Of a DNA stretch of 64,000 bases, positions 34,400 to 45,959 are shown one piece after another; the first letter of the stretch is position 1; every line of letters begins with the position of its first letter. Source of the DNA: Anisodus tanguticus. Its lineage: Eukaryota; Streptophyta; Magnoliopsida; Solanales; Solanaceae. The stretch spans positions 31,580,383-31,644,382 of the forward strand of contig CM067546.1 in the NCBI GenBank assembly GCA_034509755.1, in the 5' to 3' direction. Under the pieces are notes generated by a model. It did not search any database and was not told the DNA's origin. It was given only the letters and a program-made list of their open reading frames with translations. A program made the translations under genes and the position numbers.

Positions 34400-37300
34400 C
34401 ATCGCGTCTTCGGCTTCCTAGGTTGCTTCTTTTGTGGAGTGATTTCTCCATAGGACTTTCATGGAAGCAATATCTTTATTCCTATGGAGCTTGATTTGTC
34501 TATCCAGTATTTCTATCGGAATTTCTTTGTATTAAAGCTCTTCATTTAGAAATATCTCTTGGGGTTGGATGACGTGGCTTGGATCGTGCAAGTATTTTCG
34601 TAACATTGACACATGGAATACTGGATGTACCACTTCTAATTATTGTGGAAGTGCTAGTTCGTAAGCCACATTCCCTACTCTACGTAAGATCTCATATGGT
34701 CCAATAAACCTTGGGCTCACCTTCCCTTTCTTCCCAAATCGCATCACCCCTTTCATTGGAGAGACTTTTAAAAATACTTTCTCCCCTGGAATTTGAGATC
34801 TCTTTTGTGATGATCCGCATAAGACTTATGGCGGCTATGAGTTGTCTTAATCCGCTCCCAAATGATCTGCACTTTATCATTTGTTTCTTGAATGACTTCG
34901 GGTCCGAACAGTAGTGTTTCGCCCACCTCGAACCACCCAAGCGGAGATCTATATTTTCGCCCATACAATGCTTCGAACGGAGCCATTTGTATACTTGAAT
35001 GAAAATTGTTGTTGTATGCGAACTCAATTAGACATAGATAGTCCAACTAGTTGCCCCGAAAGTCCAATATACAAGACCGCAATATGTCCTCCAATGTTTG
35101 AATTGTTTGTTCAGCTTGTCCGTCGGTTTGTGAATGGAAAGCGGTACTTAACTTGACCTTAGTCCCGAGGCCCTGCAGGAAACTTTGCCAAAAGTGTGAG
35201 GTGAACTGGGAACCCCTATCCGAAATAATTTGTAATGGAATCCCGTGTAACCTCACTACTTTCTTTAAATAAATCTGGGCGTACTGCGGCGCTCGATATA
35301 TAGTCTTGACCGGTAGGAAATGGGTTGACTTTGTAAGCCGATATACAATCACCCAAATAGAATCATAACCTTCTCAAGTTTTTGGTAGATCAGTCACAAA
35401 ATCCATATGAATCGCCACTCATTTCCACATGGGGACACCAATGTCCTGAAATAGTCCATCGGGTTTTTGATGTTCGGCTTTTACCTATTGACACATAAGA
35501 CACCTTCCGACAAACTTTACAATATCTTTCTTCATTCCGTCCCACCAGTAATTTGCCTTGAGGTCCTAATACATTTTTGTTGACCCTGGATGAATGGAAT
35601 ACTTTGCATTGTAACCCTCATCTAAGATCTTCCGCCTTAGGTCCCTTACCTTAGGAACACATAACCTATCCTTATACCGAAGGGTACCGTTATTTTCTCC
35701 TAATGTAAACTGTGAAGGTTTTCCCTACTGAATCCTCATCCCGAAACTTAACAAACTTTGTATCTTCAAACTGACTTTCTTTTATTTCCAAAGCTAAGGC
35801 AAACTAAAGGTATCATGCACCGCCACCCCGCCTTCACCGGCCTCAGTTAAACCAACCCCGAGGTTTCCTAATTTTTGTACCTCGCTTATAATACCTCTCT
35901 TTTGTATTGTCAATTAGGCCAAGCTGCCCATTTATCTCCTACTGAGTGTGTAGGCCACCCAGTTAGCTTTTCCAAGATGGTAAAGAATGCTAAGGTCATA
36001 ATTCTTAAACAACTCTAACCATCTCCTTTGTCGGAGATTTAGTTCCTTTTGCACGGTTATGTACTGTAAACTCTTATGATCTGTAAATATATCTACATAC
36101 ACCCCATACAAATAGTGTCTCCATATTCGTAAGGCGAACACTACTGTGGCTAATTCCAAGTCATGAGTTGGATAATTCTTCTCATGTATCTTCAATTGTC
36201 GAGATACATACGCAATTACTTTTCCAAACTACATCAAGACGCATCCTAATCCAATTTTAGAGGTATCAAAATAGACTGTGAGCCCTTCTTGTCCCGATGG
36301 TAAGATTAGGACTGGTGAGTAGTCAATGACTCCTTCAGTTTCTGAAACTTGCTTCACATGCTTCTGAACACTGGTACTTAACCGATTTCTGAGTCAATCG
36401 GGTCAAGGGAGCAGCAAGACTAGAGAAATCTTCTACAAATCTTTTATAATACCCAGCCAAACCCAAGAAACTCCTAACTTCTGTCGGAGTGGTAGGTCTT
36501 GGCCAATTCTTCACTGCTTCTATCTTTTGGGGGTCTACCATAATTCCATCCCTTGACACAACATGGCCCAAGAAGGCTACCTTTTCCAACCAAAATTTAC
36601 ACTTTGAAAATTTAGCATACAATTTCTCATGTTTTAAGACTTGAAGCACTACCCTCAGATGCTCTTCATGTTCTTCAACACCCTTGCTGTAAATTAGAAT
36701 ATCATCGATGAATACAATCACTAACAAATCTATGAATGGTTTGAAGATTATGTTCATGAGATCCATAAAAGTTGCTAGGGCATTGGTTAACCCGAAAGAC
36801 ATGACCAAGAACTCATAATGTCCATATCGGGTTCTAAAGGTTGTTTTGGATATATCATCCGGATTTATTTTCAGCTGATGATATCCCGAACGGAGGTCAA
36901 TTTTGGAAAAATAGCTGGCTCCCTAAAGTTGGTCAAAAAGATCATTGATTCTTGGTAACGAGTATCGGTTCTTGATCATGACCTTATTGAGTTGTCGATA
37001 ATCGATGCACATTCGGAGCGAACCGTCTTTCTTCTTCATAAAAAGGACTGGTGCACCCCAGGGGGAAATACTAGGCCTTACAAAACCTTTATCCAGAAGA
37101 TCATTCAATTGTTCTTTTAACTCTCTCAATTCAGTTGGGGCCATTCCATATGGAGGAATAGAAATGGGTATTGTACCCGGAATTAACTCTATAGCAAACT
37201 CCGTTTCTCTATCCGGTGGAAGGCCTGGAAGATTTTCAGGGAAAACCTCCGGAAAATTACGGACAATAGAGATAATATGCACTTTGGGGGACTCTTTTTG

Positions 37301-37900
37301 GGTATCCATTATATTAGCCAGGTAAGAGTATTCCCCTTCGTGACTTCTTAATAACTTTTGAGCCCTAAGATAGGAAATAAGTCGACTCGAGGGTGTCCCA
37401 ATTGTACCCCTTATAAAAACTTCCGGTTCCCTGGGAAAACATAATTTTACAACCTTTTGCCAGCAATCCAACGTGGCATAACATGCTGACAGCCAATTCA
37501 TACCCAGAAGAATGTCAAAGTCTACCATATCAAGTAATACTAAGTTTGCTATTGTTCATCTACCATTTACTTCTAATGGGAAATATTTAATTACCCTAGA
37601 GGACCAAATTGAGGCCCCCACTAGCGTCATGACCTCAAAGGGTTCACTTAAACATGAAGGTTCCACATGTAGATTCTTAGCAAAAATCATCGACACATAC
37701 GAAAATGTAGAGCCAGGATCATATAGTACAAGTGCAGGAATACTTGAGACCAACAAAATACATGTGACCACCGCATTAAATGCCTCTGCCTTATTCCTCT
37801 AGGCCAAAGCATAGAGTCGGTTAGGATTGTTGGACTATTGACCTCCCTGACTCTGTCGGGACTGGTTTTTCCTAATTTCCCTTAGGGGCAGTTGTGGTCG
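34400..37900 (-). pseudogene. Gypsy pol: protease, reverse transcriptase, RNase H, integrase
   Basis: Read downward. Protease: ALVLYDPGSTFSYVS (37739-37695), where the usual DSG is DPG. Reverse transcriptase: DILLGMNWL, PGLPPDRETEFAIELIPGT, RPSISPWGAPVLFMKKKDGS, CIDYRQLNKV, FIDDILIYS with the Asp pair at 36712-36701, and AFLGHVVSRDGI. RNase H: YPTHDLELATVVFALRIWRH and DIFTDHKSLQY (about 36170-36050). Integrase: ISDRGSQF (second Asp) and QTDGQAEQTIQTLEDILR (Glu), about 35245-35070, then FEALYGRKYRSPL. A chromodomain-like remnant VLWRNHSTKEAT sits near 34440. Stops fall at several domain borders (for example 36922 and 35046), so no polyprotein is possible. Confidence 0.9.
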
Positions 37901-39139
37901 CTTCTAACCTCCCATGAGAAAATTGAGTTTGGGTTCTCTTCTTGCAATCCCTGGCATAGTGTCTTGGTTCTTCACAGTTGTAACAACCTCTCTATGAGAA
38001 CCTGCATTCTCCAAAATGTCTCTTTTGACAAACCTTACAGGCCGGTTTTACACTCCCCACATTGGGGTTGGTGGCCTTGGCGTTGCTATCTTGATGATTG
38101 AACCATTTATGCTCTTGAGGCCTATAATAAGACTGACAAACTAACTGGCTCGGTTTTGAAGAACCCCTACTACCTTCTTGCCTCTGGTTTTTATTCTGAT
38201 TAAAGGATCCCGATGATCGAAACCTCTTCTGTGAATTCTCTCTTTTTGATTTAGCATAACCTTCTACCCTCATTGTCGACGATCTGAAGGTAAGTCCGAT
38301 CATGGGCTAATGCTACTACCTTCTCTGCCAAGTTCGGGTTTAAACCCTCAACAAACCTTTTGACTTTCTCCCTTTCCGTAGGAACAATGCGTGTATTGTA
38401 TGTCGACAATCTCATGAATTGGGTATCGTATTGTTGCACACTGCGGTCCCCTTATTTCAACTGTTCAAACACACGTTTGAGCTCATCTTTTCAGGTGTTA
38501 TCCATATATTTTTCAATGAATGCTGCTCTGAACTCCCCCCCCCCCACGTCATTGGTGGTGACATCGAGGAACGATTTCTTCTAAAATTCCTCCACCGCAC
38601 CCTTGCGTCGTCCGGTTCCACTAAACGTGTTCTTACCAAATTGACGCCATCCGTCTCCACACATCCTAGGGTAAATATTAGGTCTTCTACCTCATCGAGG
38701 AACACTATCGGGTCGGACTTGGAGTCCTTCCCTGAGTAGATAGGGTCCCTTATTCTCATAAAATTTGCCCATAGCCTATCAGGTATTGCCTGAGCTTCTA
38801 TATTTTGGCCAATGATGCAGTCACAACTGGTTCCTAGGCCGTTGGGTTCTGGATCGGGGCCATGACTAAGACACTAAGGGCAGGCTGAACCATGTATGGA
38901 ATTGCAGTTGTCATCAACTCTATGAGTCTATCTAATATTTGTCCCACAGTTTCCTGGGCCGTTTGACTCTTGTTTTCTTCCAAATTTTCCATGCTATCTT
39001 CAGACACCGCTCCCTCAACTGGAGGTATAGGAGTTTCATGGTAAACCTCCTCTTGAACCCTCGGTTCCTCTATCGGGACACTTGGGGATTTCCATTGTCC
39101 CCTCGCTCTTCCCCGGGTAGTTTTGATCGACCTTCGCAT
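37901..39139 (-). pseudogene. Gypsy gag with an intact zinc knuckle
   Basis: The likely start is ATG at 39139, giving MRRSIKTTRGRARGQW. The core shows DPIVFLDEVEDLIFTLG (about 38710-38660), YDTQFMRLSTY and EREKVKRFVEGLNPNLAEKV (about 38385-38325). The knuckle CYNCEEPRHYARDC spans 37985-37944 and keeps CX2CX4HX4C. Stops and frameshifts lie near 38833, 38760, 38456, 38250 and 37990. Gag would form the particle and bind the element RNA. Confidence 0.85.
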
Positions 39140-39362
39140 CTACCATTTTTCTATAAAGACAAACACGCTCATATTTTAGAAGACGGGATCTACTCCCATT
39201 TCCTTTTAAGCATGTAACACCACAAGTAAAGTAAAACAAAAATAAAAATAAACACGTTCATAATACTTCATTCCATCTTATTCTTAAAATAAGGCTTAAC
39301 CACGTGAATCGCACGTTTTAAAGGGCTTAACCACGTGAATCGCCTACTCCGCAGACTGGCAT

Positions 39363-39773
39363 TCAACTCCTTGTGAATTGTGTTCCTTGCCTCACTTTCC
39401 TATCGTCCATTCTTTCCTTCATCTTCCAGACTTTCTTCATTTGACGTAGAAATTTTAGTAAGGAGCCCTCTTTAATATCTCCCATTATCATTTTTGCTCT
39501 TCTAAACAAGGAGTGGAAATCTTCCAGGATAGAGTTGACTATTATCTGTTGTATGACTCCAATCAAATAGTTGAAAAAGGTTGGGTCGGATGATTGCGTC
39601 TTCCGTCTAGCCCTAAGAAAATCCATATATCGTATGATTGTGTCATCCATATATGTGCCCAAGTCGTCTCTTGGGTCTATCTTACGATCCATGAATTCCT
39701 TCTGAGCTCGCATTTCCCTTTTCATTTCCATAAGCACTTCCCTCTTGGTTGGAACTCGTATTATAACCACCAT
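39363..39773 (-). CDS. uninterrupted 136-residue leader ORF of the Gypsy element
   Basis: This frame lies between the primer-binding site and gag, on the same strand as the element. It runs without a stop from ATG 39773 (MVVIIRVPTKREVLMEMKRE) to 39363. The product is rich in Lys, Arg and Met, with predicted helical character and no membrane segment. I recognise no domain. It is the longest intact frame outside pol in an element whose gag is broken. It may be a remnant of a leader gene or chance. The ATG is the first in the frame after an upstream stop. Confidence 0.4.
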   Translation of the reverse strand: MVVIIRVPTKREVLMEMKREMRAQKEFMDRKIDPRDDLGTYMDDTIIRYMDFLRARRKTQSSDPTFFNYLIGVIQQIIVNSILEDFHSLFRRAKMIMGDIKEGSLLKFLRQMKKVWKMKERMDDRKVRQGTQFTRS

Positions 39774-40023
39774 CTACAAAAATACTTGTTAGTTAGTTTA
39801 TCATTGTACAGTCTCCTTTCCTAATCCGTTTGAAGGAGGTAGTACGAGAACCAAGTCTTTGAAAAAGACTCAAGATAGGAACGAGGAGAGTATGAAGAAA
39901 GTAAAACTGTTTAGGATGTTATCCTGTTCACTTATTACTAAGGAGGCGCGCACACCGTCGCAATAAGTAACCGTTCCAACACTGAACTCAAAGAAATTTC
40001 TTAGAATCTCCTAACCTAGTTTA

Positions 40024-40035
40024 GCTCTGATACCA
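40024..40035 (-). promoter_or_regulatory. primer-binding site of the Gypsy element
   Basis: Minus strand TGGTATCAGAGC, the perfect 12-mer complementary to the 3' end of plant initiator tRNA-Met, three bases after the end of the 5' LTR. Confidence 0.93.
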
Positions 40036-40038
40036 ACT

Positions 40039-41116
40039 TGTCACGCCCGACTTTTCTCAAGTTTTCCCTTAGGGCGTGATGGCACCTGGACGACTTTCCA
40101 TTTCTAGGCGAACCATTTAATTTCTTTTCGTCCTAAATTATACATATATCTAGGTGCGGAAATAATATAATCATGTACTTCTTTAATGAAAGCACGAGCC
40201 CATACTCGAGCATCCCCAATTTCTTCTAGACTCGATGGAAGTTCAAATACAGAATAAAACACATCCGGATCATATTCTAATATGTATTGTAACTTAAAAA
40301 TAAGGGATTATACTAAGAAATTATGAGTGAGAGAACTCACATTTGTTGCATCGTAACTACAAATGAAAATCTCAAATTTGACTACACCTTTTCAGAAACC
40401 TCAATTGCTAAAGGTAATGTTTTGTTCTCTGTATCTTCTGGTTTCTTTTTATGTTATGGAAAAATATAGGATATGAGAATATATATTGTGGATTGTGTGT
40501 GTAACTTGCAGGAAGGTGGAAGGAGAAATGGTTGAGGGAGAACAAGGGGTTTGGGGGGGACGTATAGTGAATGATTGCAATTGCCACAAACGTATTTTCA
40601 GAAACCTGGGATGAAAGCACTATTATATTTTTAAAGGAAGTTTTGGGGAAGTTAAACATAAATAGTTAAAATATTAGAATATGGGAAGACCCCATGCTGC
40701 AATGGAAACGACACATATGCAACTGAAACTGTGAAAGGACATTTATGCAATTTAATGACCCACCATAATGTCAATTAAACTATTGTAAGTGTTAGGTCAT
40801 TTATGTTGAAAGAAAGCAAAACGCTGCTACGTGGTGTAATTTAGATAAACGTTTAATTGACTTTTATGGCATTCATTGCTACATTCAATTGGCTTTTATC
40901 AAAGATTTTATTAATCCATTAGCCAAGAGCAGAAATAAATCAAAACAAAAATTCAAGAAAACGAGAAAAATGTCAAGAAAAGGAGAAAATAGATAAATAG
41001 TCATAGAGAGGTGCCACAACACCTTGTATATGCCTAGATATACATTCTTTGTTGAGTCCTCTTTGTAATTACATATGTGATGTTCTGATTTGGAGGGGGT
41101 GTATCGGGACTTTACA
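40039..41116 (-). repeat. 5' LTR of the Gypsy element
   Basis: Read on the minus strand it starts TGTAAAGTCCCGATACACCC at 41116 and ends GGGCGTGACA at 40039. It is 1078 bp long, against 1082 for its partner, and nearly collinear with it. Its terminal 58 bases have also been carried into the tandem duplication junction at 30230-30287. Confidence 0.92.
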
Positions 41117-43303
41117 AAGGCGCCTCTCCATATAAAATTCATAGGGAGTTTTCTCATTCAAAATTGAAGATGGTGTTCTATTGATCAAGTATTCCACAGT
41201 CAAAATACATTCTCCCCAGAATCTGATCATAATATGATATTGAAATCTTAATGGTCTCGCCACATTAAGAATGTGACAGTGTTTTCATTCAACTCTTCCA
41301 TTCTACTGCGGCGTCTCTGTACAAGAAGTTTGAAAAAAAATTCATGTTCGAAGAAGTAAGTTTTCATACATGTGAACTTAGTTCTGCTATCACTTTTAAC
41401 AATTTTCACCTTCTTACCAAACTGCCTATACACTAGTGCGAATAAATTTTTCAAGGTTTGGGACACTTCTTTCTTATCAACTAAAAGAAAAATACATACG
41501 GCTCGCGATCGATCATCCACAACAGTCAAGAAATATGAAGCACCATAAGAAGAAGGTGTTCTATATGCCCCCCATAAATGACAATGAATCATATCAAAAA
41601 TATCAAAAGCTATATTATCACTCGAAGGAAAAACACTTCTTGTTTGTTTTTCCCTTTCGCAAACATCATATTCTTAATCCAAACTACTACTACTTTCTTT
41701 TAAGACTAATGTTGTAAATAGAGTTTGTCACTTGTGCAGAAGGATGACCTAACCGTTTGTGCCAAATATCGAGCAAATCGACTACCTCCGCCTTCATAGC
41801 TCATATCCGCGGTACATTATGGAAATAGTGAAGTCCACTTCATCGCTCACCCATTCCAAGCAGCTTCCTCGTGGTGGGGGTCTTGTTTAGCACACATAGT
41901 TTTGTAAAAATTTACATCACAATCTAAATGATCAACAAGTTGCGACACAGAAATTAAATTACAAGTTAAGTCCGGAACATAGAGGTCATCCTTTAACCAA
42001 ATTCTATTATTTAGCCTAGTCGTTCCTTCTTTCGTTGCCATCGAGATGCTTTCATCTGAAAGCCCAACCAGACACTCACAAATGTCCCGCTGATCGCTCA
42101 GGTTCTCTGGATTACCTGTCACGTGATTGGTAGCTCCGGAGTTAATAATCCAGGATGAGTTTTTGGTCTCACCATCCATCATGCCATTAGGATTTATTTC
42201 TTGTGAATTAAACACGTTAATCACCAATTTTCGGATCTTCTCGCTCAGATTGTGAGATCCTATCCCGCCTATGTTCATCTATTCTATCTTCACATGTGTA
42301 TCCTCAACAATAACGATATTAGTCTGGTAATTGTCTCTTCTATGATCAGATCTCAAACCTCCCGTCTACTGTTGTTATCCTCGTCATCTTCCTCCGGATT
42401 TTCATTTTATTTTTTATTTTCCGACCACCGTTCTGGATACCCAATAAGTTAAAAACATCAGTTCACAATATGTCCAGATCTCTTGCAATATGTGCAGAAT
42501 GCTTCATCATTCTTCCCATGGTTTCACTCCGTTTCTCCCTTTTTCATATGAGTCCTCTCACATGCTCTTCCTGCACTAGCTTCGAATAGACTTTGTTTAA
42601 TGATGGCAACGGTTCCTGGACCAGTATGTTCGATCTCACCATTTCATACATTGCCTCATCCAATTCCATAGGGAAAAGATGCACCTTTTTCTTCTTCTCT
42701 TTTGGTTTCCAAGATCATCCCCAGATTGCACGTGCACCTTCTGCACTTACAAGTCGGAATTTGTTCATAGTTTGCCAATTCTTCCCATAACTTAGTTAGT
42801 TTTCTATAGTAATCTAATATGGTACTTCCCTTCTTCTTGCACTCGTAAGTTCTGCTTTTAGTTGTTGCATCCGAGGTCCGTTGATAACAGTGAACCGCTC
42901 CCAGATGCTCGTCCATAATTCTTCCACTCCCTCTTTATGTGGGATCGTTGAGCGAAGAGTTGGTTCGATGGTGTTACGAATCTACGACACCAACAAAGAG
43001 TTTATTGTCCGCCGGTCTTCTAAGTCTGGTGATTCTTCATCCGGCTTCTTGATCGTACTATTAACGAAGTCGAATTTCTTCTTTGCTCTTAGGGTCGTCC
43101 TCATGGATTGAACCCATTCTTTGTAATTCTCTCCCTTAAACTGGACTTGTGGCACCACAATTCCGTTATTATCGTTTGACGTAATTTCATACGGGGATAT
43201 TATTTTTCTTTGAATTTTGTTTTCTTCGCCGGCGGTTCCTTTGTTTTTATCGCCTATTTTCCGTCACCCGCCATTATTTAGGGTTTTGTGTTCTTTCAAC
43301 ATG
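41117..43303 (-). pseudogene. Copia gag, protease and integrase upstream of the Gypsy insertion
   Basis: Read downward: gag with QFKGENYKEWVQSMRTTLRA (about 43145-43085), CTYCKRSGH (partial knuckle, about 42495-42465) and WIINSGATNHVTG (42159-42121), where the protease Asp of the DSG site is Asn. Integrase: MIHCHLWGAYR (about 41590-41558), where the first catalytic Asp is His; YFLTVVDDRSRAV; IVKSDSRTKF; and MRFWGECILTVEYLINRTP (about 41230-41175). It reaches FYMERRL at the Gypsy boundary, and the next block (HYGHLRVLES) is found at 33170 on the other side. Stops are frequent. Confidence 0.87.
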
Positions 43304-43315
43304 ACTCTGATACCA
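43304..43315 (-). promoter_or_regulatory. primer-binding site of the minus-strand Copia element
   Basis: Minus strand TGGTATCAGAGT, one base off the tRNA-Met consensus, directly after the LTR end ...TTAACA. Confidence 0.88.
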
Positions 43316-43441
43316 TGTTAATATTAAGAGTTGACAGAATTTTAGAGAGAAGAAAAATATTGAGAAAATTATTTCTTGCTTTCATTCATAATAATGACCT
43401 CTTTATATAGAGGTAAAAGTTTTCCTTTCCCTAGTCTAACA
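43316..43441 (-). repeat. 5' LTR of the minus-strand Copia element
   Basis: On the minus strand a candidate LTR runs from TGTTAGACTAGGG (43441) to AATATTAACA (43316). A TATA-like CTATATAAAG lies at 43410-43401. The inner end is fixed by the primer-binding site. The outer end is a guess from the TGTT start, and the LTR could extend farther. Confidence 0.6.
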
Positions 43442-45400
43442 AGAAAACTCTATTCTAATAAAACTATTATAATTACAATTTATCAAATATACTTAGCTAG
43501 AATTCTACCATAAAATTATTCGAATTGTACTAGGAAAGAAATGGTCTCTCAATAAATAGATTTATAGGTTAATTTTTCTTTTAAAAAATATTGGACAAAA
43601 AAAATAAGGCCTCTCGTTAAAGTTGACTTTAGGCCATCGATCTTATTGAGCCGCCCCTGAATTCCTTCCTTAGAGAATATAGTGTGACAACTAATTATTT
43701 GGTGTCATCTGAATTATTAAATCTAATCATGATCTTACCGGACTGGCTATACCTATTACATCATCTAGTGCTTTCTATTATAAGTATTTTTTTAATTTAT
43801 ATATATATATATATATATACGAACAATCACTATTTAGGAATTTCAATTATTTAGAAACAGGCAACCTTGTAATTTGAGTACGAATAGAATACTTATACCA
43901 AAGAGGTAATTTGGTCATTTTAGAAAAGTTAAAAGTTATTTTTACTGGCATGTGTCCTTGTTGTAAATAAAGTTGCTCCTGCTGTAAATATCCCCATTGT
44001 AAAAAAGATTTGCTAGCATATCACTTTATTAGATAATTTTAAATGGTTGAGTGACCACTAGCTAAAGTAATAAACTCTAGGTAATTTCATTTTGTTTAAA
44101 TGGGATTGAATACATGTTAGAAATGGGAGTTGGTTGTACGAACAGGGACCTTTAAGGAATTTCAATTACGTATTTAGAAGCAGCCAACCTTGTAATTTGA
44201 GTATGAATAGACTATGTATAGCAAAGAGGTAATTTGGTAATTTTTAGAAAAGTTATTGTCCTGGCATGTGTCCCTGCTGTAAATAAACTTGCTCCTGCTG
44301 CTGTAGATATCCCTGCTAAAAAAGATTTGCTAGCACATTACTCTACTAGATAATTTTAAATAGTTGAGTGACCACTTGAATAATAATCCTAAATAATTTC
44401 ATTTTGTTTAAACATAATTGAATATATGTATATATGGATAAATTAGGGACATGGAATCAGAAAAAACTCCAGCAAGCTTCTCCTGTCTCTATCTAGGAAA
44501 TTGTAATGACAGTTAAATTGATATCATTATTAGTTGGTCTTGGCTCTTGAAATCGGTATTTGTAAAAGTGTTTTTGGGGCGAGTCTCAAAGTGAGTCTTT
44601 AAGTTGGTGTACTAAAAACGCTCCAGGATGTAAATGAAAGGTGTACGTACTGGGCACATAAGCATTAGTCTGATGCGAGAGCGTATGTCCGAGTGTTAAA
44701 TTTGACTTTTATTATGTTTAGAGTATTTTTGCTATAAATCATGTACTTTATGCTATCATATTTCATGTTGTAGTGATTTTTTTCTAAAATATATAAATAA
44801 AGAATGCAATTCTCATGGAAAATATACTGCCATAAATAATTTTCTTTTAGATGATTATGCGTGAAATTGATAAAATAAACATTTTATAGCACTATGTTCT
44901 TAATTTTAATGTAACTATCAATTGTTTATCATTACTCTTACACGTTTTACCAACTATCAATTTTTTTTATCATTACTCTTACATGTTTTACCCTTCTCCT
45001 TTTTTGAAATATACAAACAAAAAAATGACTAGTAAATGTGGAGATGGATAATGATTTTATTTTAAGGATTATCTGGCTATTTTATCTTGCTGCCTTTCTC
45101 AAATAAGATAATTTTTTTATATTATTGATAATTTATTTGTAGAATTTAATGAAAATTTTACTTTTAGTAATAAAATTATAAAATTAAATAAATACATGAA
45201 TGATTTAGAACTTATGCCTTGTATTTCGAGGCGCCTCGCCTTGTGTTATGTAAAATATCTCGCTCTGTGTTGTATAAAACACCTCATCTAGCTCGCCCCC
45301 GCCTCTTAAAACATTGCTTGAAATCACACGGACCTAAACCTTGTTAGAATAAAGGAGTCTCTTCCAAGATACAGGCACGAGAGCTTATTAAATTTTTTAC
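43442..45400. other. gene-free region with a microsatellite and a tandem duplication
   Basis: No coding domain is recognised. The region holds an (AT)n tract at about 43798-43818, a duplicated unit at 43818-44440, and a G/C-rich palindromic patch gaggcgcctcgcc near 45228-45240. The rest is AT-rich spacer. Confidence 0.6.
43818..44440. repeat. 319-bp tandem duplication
   Basis: Copy 1 (43818-44136) and copy 2 (44137 to about 44440) share the blocks tacgaaca, ggaatttcaatta, aaccttgtaatttgagta, aaagaggtaatttgg, ggcatgtgtcc and gatttgctagca. Copies differ at many positions and by indels, so the event is old. It starts exactly at the end of the (AT)n tract. Confidence 0.85.
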
Positions 45401-45827
45401 TTACAATGGATGAAGCATGATTTGAACTCCATCTTTAGGACGAAGGGTGAACATTGCAAAGGGAAAGTTAGTACAATTTGGTGAAACAGTAAGCCTGTAA
45501 CGCTGCAGGATCATAGAGAGCGCAATTTTCACCTCAGTATTGGCAAAATTAAAGCCAACACATTTTCGAAGACCATATCCGAATGATAGGAAGGCCATCA
45601 TCGAGTCCCTTGTTGCTTTAGCGACCCCTTCAGCAAATCTCTCTGGCTTGAAAAGATGAGCATCTTTTCCCCATACTTCACTGCTATGATGAACTGCTAA
45701 AGTTGCAATAATCACTTCCATTCCTGCTGGAATTTTTAGTTTCCCCAATCTTGTATTTTGTCACATCTCTTTGAAGAAGGACAAATGGAGGATAAAGCCT
45801 TAGTGTCTCGTTTATTATCATGCCCAC
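45401..45827 (-). pseudogene. cytochrome P450 (CYP72 clan) last exon, frameshifted
   Basis: P450s of this clan are haem monooxygenases anchored in the endoplasmic reticulum. The exon starts after a splice acceptor (TTGTAG before 45827) with VGMIINETLRLYPPF, which holds the ExxR motif (ETLR). It continues with GKLKIPAGMEVIIATLAVHH, FKPERFAEG (PERF motif), FGYGLRKCVGFNFA (haem loop FxxGxRxCxG with the Cys ligand) and the end RPKDGVQIMLHPL. One extra G in the run at about 45743-45746 shifts the frame between the two halves. The wording resembles CYP734A/CYP72. No upstream exons are found: beyond about 130 bp of intron-like sequence a Copia fragment begins. It is a relic, not a working gene. Confidence 0.85.
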
Positions 45828-45959
45828 CTACAAGTAATTATCAAATAATAATGGGTTATAACTTCTAATTTGTGTAAAAATAATATAGAAAAAAATATTC
45901 TATAGAAGATCACTTCCAATTTAGTCCAAAAACAGATAAACCATCAAAGCCTACATTAG

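Larger units (their letters stand above)
33187..41116 (-). mobile_element. Gypsy retrotransposon, structurally complete but decayed
   Basis: The 7.9 kb element lies on the minus strand with LTRs at 40039-41116 (5') and 33187-34268 (3'), primer-binding site, leader ORF, gag, protease, reverse transcriptase, RNase H, integrase and polypurine tract. Flanking pentamers gaggc (33182-33186) and aaggc (41117-41121) form a target duplication with one mismatch. The flanks join two halves of one Copia integrase. The pol wording (PGLPPDRETEFAIELIPGT) and a remnant WRNHSTKEAT after integrase suggest a Tekay/Del-like chromovirus. Stops and frameshifts in gag and pol make it non-autonomous. Confidence 0.92.
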
